DNA from: Zipacnadum sp036504235
Lineage (GTDB): Bacteria > Armatimonadota > Zipacnadia > Zipacnadales > Zipacnadaceae
DNA: 64,000 nucleotides
Assembly: GCA_036504235.1 (NCBI GenBank)
Contig: DASXVN010000019.1
Location: forward strand, 90,471 to 154,470
Reading direction: 5' to 3'
Part shown: piece by piece, positions 50,970 to 58,197 of the stretch
Numbering within the stretch: the first letter of the stretch is position 1
How the letters are laid out: every line of letters starts with the position of its first letter
Position numbers and translations under genes: made by a program
The notes under the pieces: model-generated
What the model was told of the DNA's origin: nothing
Seen by the model: the letters and a program-made list of their open reading frames with translations, nothing else
Database searches by the model: none

Positions 50970-51977
50970 ATGATCGCGAAAGCCTTGATCTGTTCGGAGA
51001 AGCAAGAGTTCACGCTGGAGCCGGTGGTAATCGAGGAGCCGAGCGGGGAGGAACTGCTAGTGCGCACGCTGTATTCGGGCGTGTCCATCGGCACCGAGTT
51101 TGCCCTCATCCGCAACAAGATCTCCTGGGGGCCCTACCCGCTGTGCACCGGCTACCAGGGGGTCGGCGTGGTGGAGCAGGTCGGCGCGCAGGTGGCGGAC
51201 TTCTCGGTCGGCGACGTGGTCTACTTCCGGGACAACCTGCCCTTCCGCCTGGCGAGCGGCGAGGCGGTCTCCAGCGTCACCGGCACGCACTGCTCCCATA
51301 TACGCATCAACCCGCGCACGACCCACGGCCTCGCCCGGCTGCCGGAGGGGGTCAGCCCGGAGGTCGGCAGCCTGTTCGTCATGCCCGCCGTGGGCTTCAA
51401 GGGCGTGGACATGGCCAACCCGCGGCTGGGGGAACTGGTCGTGGTGTACGGGGCGGGGCTGATCGGCCTGGGGGTAATCGCGGCCTGCAGCCTGCGCGGC
51501 TGCCGGGTGCTGGCGATTGACGTGCATGAGCCACAACTGGCGATGGCCCGGAAACTGGGCGCCGATTACTGCGTCAACAGCACCACCGAGGACGCGGACG
51601 CCGCACTGCGGGCGCTCGCGCCGGAGGGCGGCGACGTGGTCTTCGAGTGCACCGGGATTCCCGCCTGCGTCAACCAGGCGCTCCCGCTGGCCCGGAACTT
51701 CGGCAGCTTCGTGATGCAGGGCAACTACGGGCTGGCGCCGATTTCCTTCGATTTTACCGCGGCCCATGCCCGCACACTGACGATGTACTTCCCGATGGAC
51801 GACGGTCAGGGTCCCGCTCGCCGCGCGGTGCTCAAGAACATGGCGCAGGGCGCGCTGCCCTGGGAGTGCACTATCACCCACCGCGTCACCCCCGAGGAGG
51901 CCCCGGCGCTATACACGCGCATCAACACGGGCCAGGCCGGCGACGTGGTCGGCGCGGTCATCAAGTGGGGGGAGTAA
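50970..51977 (+). CDS. MDR dehydrogenase without the catalytic-zinc cysteine (SxGTE type)
   Basis: This medium-chain dehydrogenase of 335 residues has a GroES-like N-domain and a Rossmann domain with VVYGAGLIGLGVIAAC. Where zinc alcohol dehydrogenases have a catalytic cysteine, it reads YSGVSIGTEFA, as in the subgroup that acts on sugar-derived or cyclic substrates, often beside Gfo/Idh proteins. It follows GH38 and converges on the minus-strand operon with a 12-bp gap to its paralogue. NAD(P)-dependent oxidation of a released sugar or aglycone is an inference. GAGGTG precedes the ATG. Confidence 0.82.
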   Translation: MIAKALICSEKQEFTLEPVVIEEPSGEELLVRTLYSGVSIGTEFALIRNKISWGPYPLCTGYQGVGVVEQVGAQVADFSVGDVVYFRDNLPFRLASGEAVSSVTGTHCSHIRINPRTTHGLARLPEGVSPEVGSLFVMPAVGFKGVDMANPRLGELVVVYGAGLIGLGVIAACSLRGCRVLAIDVHEPQLAMARKLGADYCVNSTTEDADAALRALAPEGGDVVFECTGIPACVNQALPLARNFGSFVMQGNYGLAPISFDFTAAHARTLTMYFPMDDGQGPARRAVLKNMAQGALPWECTITHRVTPEEAPALYTRINTGQAGDVVGAVIKWGE

Positions 51978-51989
51978 GGGAGCCCCCGT

Positions 51990-52949
51990 CTACCGCCAAT
52001 CAAACATCGCCAGCAGCCGCTCGTTGCGGCGGTGGAGCAGCGCCTGGTAGACCTCCTGCGCCGCGGCGGGTGCGTGCGGGGCGTAGAGGCCCTCCAGGTT
52101 GAGGCGCCCCTCGGCGAGCCAGCGCAGCGCCCCCGCTAGCTGTCCGAAGATGCTGTTCCGGCGGAAAGGCTCCGGGTGCAGCGGCACCTCCCACTCCCAC
52201 CCGCTGCGCAGGTGGACATAGCGGTGGAAGACCGCGTGCAGCAGGTCGAAGGCCATGAGGTCCGTTTGGCGCGCCCAGGGCACGCCGATCAGGACGACCT
52301 CGCCGCCCGGCCGCACGCAGCGGCAGGCGTCCAGCACGGCCTGCTCGTGGCCGGAGCACTCCGCGACCAGCGTGAAGTTCCCCTCCTCCGGCAGCGCCTC
52401 GGCCACCTGGCGAATCCCGGCCGCCCGCGCGTCTGCCCGGCGAGCCGGGAGCGGGTCCACCGCCAGCACCTCGTAGCCCGCCGCCTGGAAAATCTGCGCG
52501 GCGAAATGCCCGACCGGACCCAGCCCGCTGATCGCCACCGGCTCGGGCGGGCGGGCCGCGGTGGTGGTCAGCGTGCTCATACTCACCCCCATCAGGCGCG
52601 CGCAGGCCGCGGCCTCGGGCGCCAGCCCCGCCGGCAGGGGCACCGCGTCCCGGCGCCGCGCCTGCTGCCAGCCGGCGTGATTCCCCATGCACAGCGCGAG
52701 ATCGCCGGCGGCCAGGTCCGTGACTTCCGCGCCCACTTCCTCCACGCGAAAGACCGCGGCATAGCCGGGGTATACGGGGAAGCCCTCCGGGGCGGTATAG
52801 CCCCAGGCGAGTTCCGTGCCCGGGCTGATCAGCGTCACCTGCGTGGGGCCGGCCACCTGCTCGGGACCCAGGGGCGCGCGGGAGGCGATGACCAACTCGG
52901 CGCGCTCCGGCGCGGTGAAGGCGAGGCGCGGGTAGGTGGCGGCGGTCAT
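51990..52949 (-). CDS. MDR dehydrogenase, SPGTE type
   Basis: This 319-residue medium-chain dehydrogenase has the zinc-site replacement LISPGTELAWGY, a short GroES-like domain with MGNHAGWQQARR, and a Rossmann domain with AISGLGPVGHFAAQIF. It resembles the neighbouring convergent enzyme and the MDR half of two-domain MDR-Gfo oxidoreductases of sugar clusters. It is the last gene of the nine-gene minus operon and its ATG overlaps the upstream isomerase-like gene stop by 4 bp. Substrate unknown. Confidence 0.8.
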   Translation of the reverse strand: MTAATYPRLAFTAPERAELVIASRAPLGPEQVAGPTQVTLISPGTELAWGYTAPEGFPVYPGYAAVFRVEEVGAEVTDLAAGDLALCMGNHAGWQQARRRDAVPLPAGLAPEAAACARLMGVSMSTLTTTAARPPEPVAISGLGPVGHFAAQIFQAAGYEVLAVDPLPARRADARAAGIRQVAEALPEEGNFTLVAECSGHEQAVLDACRCVRPGGEVVLIGVPWARQTDLMAFDLLHAVFHRYVHLRSGWEWEVPLHPEPFRRNSIFGQLAGALRWLAEGRLNLEGLYAPHAPAAAQEVYQALLHRRNERLLAMFDWR

Positions 52950-53764
52950 AGGGTGAGGCCCTCCTGGTCGGCCACGGCGCGCAGGTGGCGCGCGGCGGCC
53001 GGGTACTGCTCCGCGGGCAGATGCTCCAGCATCACCGGCGTGTCCGGGTCCAGCGAGGCGAGGGCCCGCAGGAAGGCCGGGTAGTCCAGCCCACCCTCGC
53101 CGGGCCGCACCTCGCTCAGGTGCACCGTCAATTCCTGTCCCAGCAAGATGTCCTTGGCGTGGCTGCTGCGAATCCGCGAGCCCAGCGCCGCGACGAACTC
53201 CTCGATCAGCGCGCCGTTGCGGAAGTAGCGCGCCGGGCAGTTGACCAGGTTCACCGGGTCAAAATGCACCGCGAAAGCGGGGCGGGCAATCGCCGCCAGC
53301 AGCCGCTGATAGCTCGCCACCGAGTCCGGATACATCCACGGCATCGTCTCCAGGGTGTAGTAGGTGCGGGTCGGCTGCACCGCGTCGAGGATCTCGCGCA
53401 CCGTATCCACGATGAGGGCAAAGGTCTCCTCGGTGAGGTCCTCCGCGCAGGGGCCGTCCCATTTCTCCCCTCGCGAGCCGACGATATTCACGCAACACCG
53501 CGCGCCCACGCGTTCGGCGGTCGCCAGTTGCGCCTGGCAATGCGCCACCGCCTCGCGTCGCTTCTCGTCGTCGGGGCTGAGGGGGTTGCTCCACGCTCCC
53601 ACCTCGGCGATCACCAGGTCCGCCGCCTGCGCCGCGGCTACGTACGCCGCTTCCTCGTCCTCGGCCACGCCCGGCCAATAGGCCGCGCGATAGCCCGCCG
53701 CGCCATGCGCCGCCACCCACCCCTCGGGTGTGGCAGTGTCGAAAACCGGTCCGCCTAGTCGCAT
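52946..53764 (-). CDS. Sugar phosphate isomerase/epimerase-like TIM barrel 1
   Basis: This 272-residue protein belongs to the xylose isomerase-like AP endonuclease-2 fold. It shows VIAEVGAWSNP on an early strand, CCVNIVGSRG, YYTLETMPWMYP with a metal-binding glutamate, VHFDPVNLVNCPARYF, SSHAKDILL and VMLEHLPAEQY. Such enzymes isomerise sugars or, as 3-keto-glycoside lyases, act on products of Gfo/Idh oxidation. I start at the ATG at 53764, inside the end of the radical SAM gene, because GGAGG lies seven bases upstream. It is embedded between the radical SAM and MDR genes. Confidence 0.82.
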   Translation of the reverse strand: MRLGGPVFDTATPEGWVAAHGAAGYRAAYWPGVAEDEEAAYVAAAQAADLVIAEVGAWSNPLSPDDEKRREAVAHCQAQLATAERVGARCCVNIVGSRGEKWDGPCAEDLTEETFALIVDTVREILDAVQPTRTYYTLETMPWMYPDSVASYQRLLAAIARPAFAVHFDPVNLVNCPARYFRNGALIEEFVAALGSRIRSSHAKDILLGQELTVHLSEVRPGEGGLDYPAFLRALASLDPDTPVMLEHLPAEQYPAAARHLRAVADQEGLTL

Positions 53765-54828
53765 AAGGTGCCTCCGTTGTCTGATTGACTGCCGCCCTGC
53801 AGGTGCTCCAGGGTCAGCGGGACGCGGCTGCCGTCGCCCCGGAGCAGCGAGGAGAACCCCGCCTCGTAGAGCATCCTCCGGCACGCAGCCATATCTAGGC
53901 CTCGGCTCCCCGAGGTGTCGGCCGCCGTGTCGCGCGGGTTGATACCGGTCTCGGCATAGACAACGTTCGCCCCGGAGGTCAGCCCGATGAGGTTGGGCTC
54001 ATGCACCGCGAGGTTCTTGATGGTCGGGGAGTTCAGCGCGGCCAGGGCGACGACCGCGGTGATCTGCGCCAGGCGTAATTCGGTGATCTGCCCCCGCGAG
54101 GCCAGGGGGCTGCCGGGCACCGCGACCCGCCGCATGGCGGCATGCTGGAAGCAGCCCTCGTCGATCCCCACGAACATCTGCTCGACAAGCTCCTCCGGCG
54201 TATGCTCCGGGCCAATCGGCTCGCAGCAGTAGTAGAAATCGAGGCTGGCATCGCGCAGATTATGGATCGTCTGCCGGCGCTGCGTGGGGTCGAGAGCCGT
54301 GTCGTCGCCTTCGCGCAGGCGCAATACATGATAGGCCCCGTTGACGCCCGCCGCTTTCAGTTCCCGAGCCTGGACCGCGTCGAAATCGCCGATATTCACG
54401 ACGATCTGCGTGTGCGCGGGCAGTTCCGACCGCACCGCCTCGACGACGGTCAACAGGCGGTCAAAGTCAAAGGTGTGCATCGCCATCAGGAACAACGCGA
54501 ATAGGTCGTCGCCCCCCGCGAAGGCGTGAGCCCGCTGGAGAATCTCCTCCAGCGACAGGTATGATTCGGCGAAGCTCGTGTGTCCCTCGCCGAAGGCGCA
54601 GAAGGCGCACTTCCCCGGGCAGGGGAAGACGTCGATCCCGATTTGCCCCAGCAGGATCGCCTCGTTGTGGAAGCGGCGGCGCGCGACGACGTTGGTGACG
54701 CTGCGCGTCACCTCAATCTCCAGGCTGTCCGCCGGCAGTTCCAGGAGGTACCGGCAATCCGCCCGGCTGGGCCCCTGCTCAGCCAGCGCGGCGTCCAGAA
54801 TCTCGTTGCATCGCGGTGCGACTTGCAT
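53755..54828 (-). CDS. BioB-like radical SAM enzyme of unknown reaction
   Basis: The 357-residue protein has the radical SAM triad C70, C74, C77 in CPGKCAFCAFG, an AHAFAGGDDLFALFLMA segment near SAM-binding, VVNIGDF, and ...LRLREGDDT, following biotin synthase/HydE/PylB-type barrels rather than B12-dependent ones. GAGGAG precedes the ATG. It lies between a cupin and a sugar isomerase-like gene in a carbohydrate operon; no biotin genes are near. A radical rearrangement, epimerisation or cleavage of a sugar-derived compound is possible, and nothing shows which. The bio cysteines for a second cluster are not obvious. Confidence 0.8.
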   Translation of the reverse strand: MQVAPRCNEILDAALAEQGPSRADCRYLLELPADSLEIEVTRSVTNVVARRRFHNEAILLGQIGIDVFPCPGKCAFCAFGEGHTSFAESYLSLEEILQRAHAFAGGDDLFALFLMAMHTFDFDRLLTVVEAVRSELPAHTQIVVNIGDFDAVQARELKAAGVNGAYHVLRLREGDDTALDPTQRRQTIHNLRDASLDFYYCCEPIGPEHTPEELVEQMFVGIDEGCFQHAAMRRVAVPGSPLASRGQITELRLAQITAVVALAALNSPTIKNLAVHEPNLIGLTSGANVVYAETGINPRDTAADTSGSRGLDMAACRRMLYEAGFSSLLRGDGSRVPLTLEHLQGGSQSDNGGTLCD

Positions 54829-54838
54829 TTCTGCTCCT

Positions 54839-55198
54839 CTATTCCCCGACCGTCTGCCGCTCGGCGCTGGTATAGCTGATGGACATGATCGCCGTCTCCG
54901 CGCCCAGGTTGCGGGCGTGGTGGGCGAGGCCGGGCGGAACGGTGACGACGTCGCCGACGTTCATCACCACCTCCTGCTCGCCGAAACTGTGGGCGATGGT
55001 TCCCTGCAGCACATACAGCACCTCGGTGCAATTGGGGTGCTGGTGCCGCGGATTGGCCTGGCCGGGGTTGATCTCGCAAATCCCCACGGTCAGCGCCTCG
55101 GAATTGCCCAGCCGGGCGTTGGCCTTCCACAGTAGGCGACCCCAGGGGGTCACCTCGACGAGCGTCTCGGCGGCGCGTAACAGCTTCACTTCACCCAT
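54839..55198 (-). CDS. Small cupin-domain protein
   Basis: This 119-residue single cupin barrel has metal ligands in RHQHPNCTEVLYVLQG (H52, H54, E59) and a second-motif histidine in VPPGLAHHARN. Single cupins of sugar clusters act as isomerases, lyases or binding proteins. It lies 10 bp upstream of the radical SAM gene on the same strand. AGGAG is 12 bases ahead of the ATG. Confidence 0.82.
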   Translation of the reverse strand: MGEVKLLRAAETLVEVTPWGRLLWKANARLGNSEALTVGICEINPGQANPRHQHPNCTEVLYVLQGTIAHSFGEQEVVMNVGDVVTVPPGLAHHARNLGAETAIMSISYTSAERQTVGE

Positions 55199-55213
55199 AG
55201 TCGTGATTGTCTC

Positions 55214-56203
55214 CTATCGTGCCGGCGGCAGGGTCTCGTAGTGCAGGTCCACCACGGCCCCGGTCTCGGCGGAGGCGAGAATCGCCTCGTAGAGCACCAA
55301 GGATTTGTAGCTCTCGTAGATGTTCGACCGCGTGGTGCGGCCCTCGCGGATCGCGGCGAGGAAGTCCACGATCTCCGCGAGGTGGCCGGTGTCGTTGCCG
55401 CTATCGCCGCTGCTGGTGAAGGTGGGCGGCTCGCGCCATTCGGTGCAGCGGCCGTCCTCCGTGATCCGCCAGCAGGAGGAATTGTGCACGGTCATGAAGT
55501 TGCCGCCGCGCACGGAAATCTCCACCTCCTCCGTGGGAATGCCGAAGGAGCGGCCATCGTTGAGCGCCAGCGACCCGACCGCACCGCCGGCGAACTGCAG
55601 GCTCACCGCGTAGGCGTCCGGCCCCTTGGCGAAGGCGAAGACCCGCGCCACCTCGCCGCCGAGGAACCCGACCAGATCAATCAGATGGATGGCGAAATCG
55701 AACAGGAAGCTGTTCCGCTGGCTGTCGTTCCCGTACTGCGCGGAGGCGTAGTCCACGGAAAGCATATACACGTCCTCGGGCGGGAACTGCGCCAGCCACT
55801 CCGCGGCGCGACTGTAGGCCGTGTTGTAGCGCTTCTTGAAGGCGGTCATGCACAGCACGCCGGTCTCCTGCGCCACGCGCGCCATCTCCAGGGCGGCGGC
55901 GGCGGTGGGCGCGGGAGGCTTCTCCGTGTACACGGGAATCCCGCGCCGCAAGACCACCGGCGCCAGCGCCGCGTGCGCGTTCATATCTATGCAGATGATC
56001 ACCCCGTCGGGCTGCTCGGCGTCGAGCATCGTCGCCAGGTCCTGATAGGCGGTCCCCCCGAAGCGCCGGGCGTTCTGCGCGGCCTTCTCGGCGTCCAGAT
56101 CGCAGACGCCCACCAACTGGGCCCCCGCCGCCCCGACATATGGATAAATGCGCCGCGAGGACAGGCCCCCCGCGCCCACGATGCACAGGCGAGGATCACT
56201 CAT
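55214..56203 (-). CDS. Gfo/Idh/MocA-family oxidoreductase 2
   Basis: This 329-residue NAD(P)-dependent dehydrogenase has a Rossmann fold (LCIVGAGGLSSRRIYPYVGAA), the EKP motif in VYTEKPPAPTAAA, and FDFAIHLIDLVGFLGG in the C-domain with a catalytic aspartate/histidine pair. In clusters with AP2-type isomerases these proteins oxidise a sugar ring carbon so that the glycosidic bond can be broken by elimination. The ATG lies within the end of the preceding gene (8-bp overlap). Confidence 0.87.
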   Translation of the reverse strand: MSDPRLCIVGAGGLSSRRIYPYVGAAGAQLVGVCDLDAEKAAQNARRFGGTAYQDLATMLDAEQPDGVIICIDMNAHAALAPVVLRRGIPVYTEKPPAPTAAAALEMARVAQETGVLCMTAFKKRYNTAYSRAAEWLAQFPPEDVYMLSVDYASAQYGNDSQRNSFLFDFAIHLIDLVGFLGGEVARVFAFAKGPDAYAVSLQFAGGAVGSLALNDGRSFGIPTEEVEISVRGGNFMTVHNSSCWRITEDGRCTEWREPPTFTSSGDSGNDTGHLAEIVDFLAAIREGRTTRSNIYESYKSLVLYEAILASAETGAVVDLHYETLPPAR

Positions 56204-56966
56204 AGCCGGCCTCCTCCAATAGTTGCAGAGAGTAAGTCCGCGCCTCGCCCAGCCAGCGCATAGTCTCCTCGGTAGTGGCGCCCGCCACTTCCATCTCGAC
56301 GACGAACTCACCGTCATAGCCGAGGGTCCGCAGGCGCTGGAAGAGGCCGCGCAGGTCCAGGTCGCCCTCCCCGAAGGGCACTTCTTTCCCGCCCCGCATA
56401 TCCCGGAAGTGCACCAAACCGATCGTGCTCCGTGTGCTGAGCAGGTCGAGACCGTCTTCCCAGCGCTCCCCGGCGCGCACGAACTGGCCCACCTCCAGCA
56501 GCGTGCGCATGCGCGGATCGCTGATACCCGCCAGCACCTCGCGGAAGTCCGCGACGGTGGCCAGCGGCGAGCCGGCGTGGTTCTGCAGCACCGGAATCAC
56601 GCCCAAGCCCGCGATCGCGTCGAGGTAACGCGGCGCCGCCGCGATGTAGGCGGGGCGGCTGGTCGCCTTGAACAGCACCCGCGTGGCCCCCAGCGCCGCG
56701 GCAAACCGGGTCGCCGCGACGGCCCGCTCCCCGGTGCCCGCCAAGTCCTCATCCTCCACCGGAGGCAGATGCATCGAGCGAAAAGTCATGCCATAGCGCG
56801 CGCCGAGGGTGCGGTACGCCGCGGGGTCCGCCGCCAGATCAACCGCCGACGCCGCCCAACTGGTGAAGGCCTCAAACTGGCGATAACCCAGCGCGGCAAA
56901 GCGCTCCAGCGCGACCTCCAGCGGGAGATCGGGGGTACTACAGGGGCTGACTACTAGGTGATCCAT
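56196..56966 (-). CDS. Sugar phosphate isomerase/epimerase-like TIM barrel 2
   Basis: This 256-residue AP endonuclease-2-type barrel shows FEAFTSWAASAVD, FRSMHLPPVEDEDL, VLFKATSRP, GVIPVLQNHAGSPLA, RTLLEVGQFVRAG, GLVHFRDMRGG and GEFVVEMEVAGATTEET. The usual glutamate at strand 5 is represented by LQNHAG, with acidic residues at later strands retained. AAGGAGA precedes the ATG. It overlaps the next Gfo/Idh gene by 8 bp, so the two should work together. Confidence 0.82.
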   Translation of the reverse strand: MDHLVVSPCSTPDLPLEVALERFAALGYRQFEAFTSWAASAVDLAADPAAYRTLGARYGMTFRSMHLPPVEDEDLAGTGERAVAATRFAAALGATRVLFKATSRPAYIAAAPRYLDAIAGLGVIPVLQNHAGSPLATVADFREVLAGISDPRMRTLLEVGQFVRAGERWEDGLDLLSTRSTIGLVHFRDMRGGKEVPFGEGDLDLRGLFQRLRTLGYDGEFVVEMEVAGATTEETMRWLGEARTYSLQLLEEAGYE

Positions 56967-57006
56967 TCGTTCTCCTTCCGCTGCCGCAAAGGGCTGCAGG
57001 CCTCGC

Positions 57007-57669
57007 CTATGCTTCCGGCAAAAAGACCGACAAGATTCGTTCGCGCCCCGGCACCTGGCGCTGCCGGTAATCATCCCTCAGCATTGCCACGTCGAACGGG
57101 ATGGAGTGATAGCGCATATCGAGCGCTGACTCCCCGATCTCGATCACGCCAAAGGACGCCCGCCCCGGACCCCAGCCGAATCCCAGGGAACCCGGATTCA
57201 TGATCCGCACCGTCCCCTCGATCTCCTCCGCGGGATAGTGCGTGTGTCCGCAGCAGAGGAGATCGGTCTCGCTCAGTTCTTCGCAGACAGTGGTCTTCTC
57301 GTGCACGAGCAGAACCCGCCGACCTCCGACCGCGAGTCGGCGCGTGACGGGCAGTTGCCGAATATGAGCCAGGCGTTCCTCGCCCAGTTGCGCGAGGGTC
57401 CAGTCCTGGTGCGCAATTTCGTCGTCTGGAAACCCCGCCAAATCACGCTGCAACAGCGACTGTTCGTTGTTGCCCAGGATAGTCAGGAACCGCGCATCAT
57501 CGAGAATCAGGTCAGCAACCTCCGCCGGATCCGGTCCGATCTGGAGAAAGTCACCCAGATTCCACACTTGCTCGATATCAGGATGGCGCGCCAGAAAATC
57601 GAGAAAGCCTTTCAAGGCGTACACGTTAGCGTGCACGTCGGCGATCAGCGCTATGCTCACGGTCTCCAC
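57007..57669 (-). CDS. YfcE/MJ0936-type metallophosphoesterase
   Basis: This 220-residue calcineurin-like phosphoesterase has all metal motifs: IADVHANVYAL, NLGDFLQIGPDP, TILGNNEQ, LVHEKTTV and CCGHTHYPAEE, followed by MNPGSLGFGWG. Family members act as phosphodiesterases on small substrates. I choose the GTG at 57669, six bases after AGGAGGAGGG. It lies upstream of the sugar isomerase-like gene in the same operon, so a sugar phosphate or cyclic phosphate substrate is plausible. Confidence 0.85.
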   Translation of the reverse strand: METVSIALIADVHANVYALKGFLDFLARHPDIEQVWNLGDFLQIGPDPAEVADLILDDARFLTILGNNEQSLLQRDLAGFPDDEIAHQDWTLAQLGEERLAHIRQLPVTRRLAVGGRRVLLVHEKTTVCEELSETDLLCCGHTHYPAEEIEGTVRIMNPGSLGFGWGPGRASFGVIEIGESALDMRYHSIPFDVAMLRDDYRQRQVPGRERILSVFLPEA

Positions 57670-57727
57670 AAGACGCCCTCCTCCTGAGGCCAGCGGCACG
57701 GGTCCGGGGGTGCCAGGGCTGTACGCA

Positions 57728-58162
57728 TCACCGTTTCAGGGCGAGCGTCAGGACGCCCGCGGCGACCAGGGCGATGCCGGCCCAATCGCGCAGCGCCGGT
57801 CTTTCGCCCAGGAAGGCGACCGCGAATAGCGCCACGAGCACTACGCTGAACTTGTCCACCGGCGCCACTTTCGAGGCGTCACCGATCTGCAGCGCCCGGA
57901 AGTAGCAGACCCAGGAGGCGCCCGTCGCCAGGCCGGACAGCCCCAGGAATACCCAGGTGTGGACGGGCAGGGCCAGGGGATTGGTCCACTTCCCGGCCAG
58001 CCAGACAAAGACCGACAGCACCACCATAATCACGGTCGTACGGATGAGCGTGGCCAGGTCCGAATCCACCCCGCGGATGCCGATCTTGGCGAAGATGGCA
58101 GTCAGCGCGGCGAAGACGGCCGAGAGGACCGCCCAGAAGAACCAACCTGCGGACGAAGTCAT
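57728..58162 (-). CDS. Single-domain EamA-family transporter
   Basis: This 144-residue membrane protein has one EamA unit of about five helices (WFFWAVLSAVFAALTAIFAKIGI, VIMVVLSVFVWLAG, WVFLGLSGLATGASWVCYF, VVLVALFAVAFLGE and AGIALVAAGVLTL) and the ALQIGDASKVAPVDKFS loop. Half-size members are thought to dimerise for drug/metabolite export or uptake. It is the only transporter in the operon. GGAGGT precedes the ATG. Confidence 0.85.
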   Translation of the reverse strand: MTSSAGWFFWAVLSAVFAALTAIFAKIGIRGVDSDLATLIRTTVIMVVLSVFVWLAGKWTNPLALPVHTWVFLGLSGLATGASWVCYFRALQIGDASKVAPVDKFSVVLVALFAVAFLGERPALRDWAGIALVAAGVLTLALKR

Positions 58163-58197
58163 GAGGGAAACCTCCAGGTAACGGATGAACTGGGTGC

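Noticed and set aside
53755..54828. Annotation as biotin synthase (bioB)
   Set aside because: No biotin genes are near, the context is sugar metabolism, and the ligands for the second iron-sulfur cluster are not evident.
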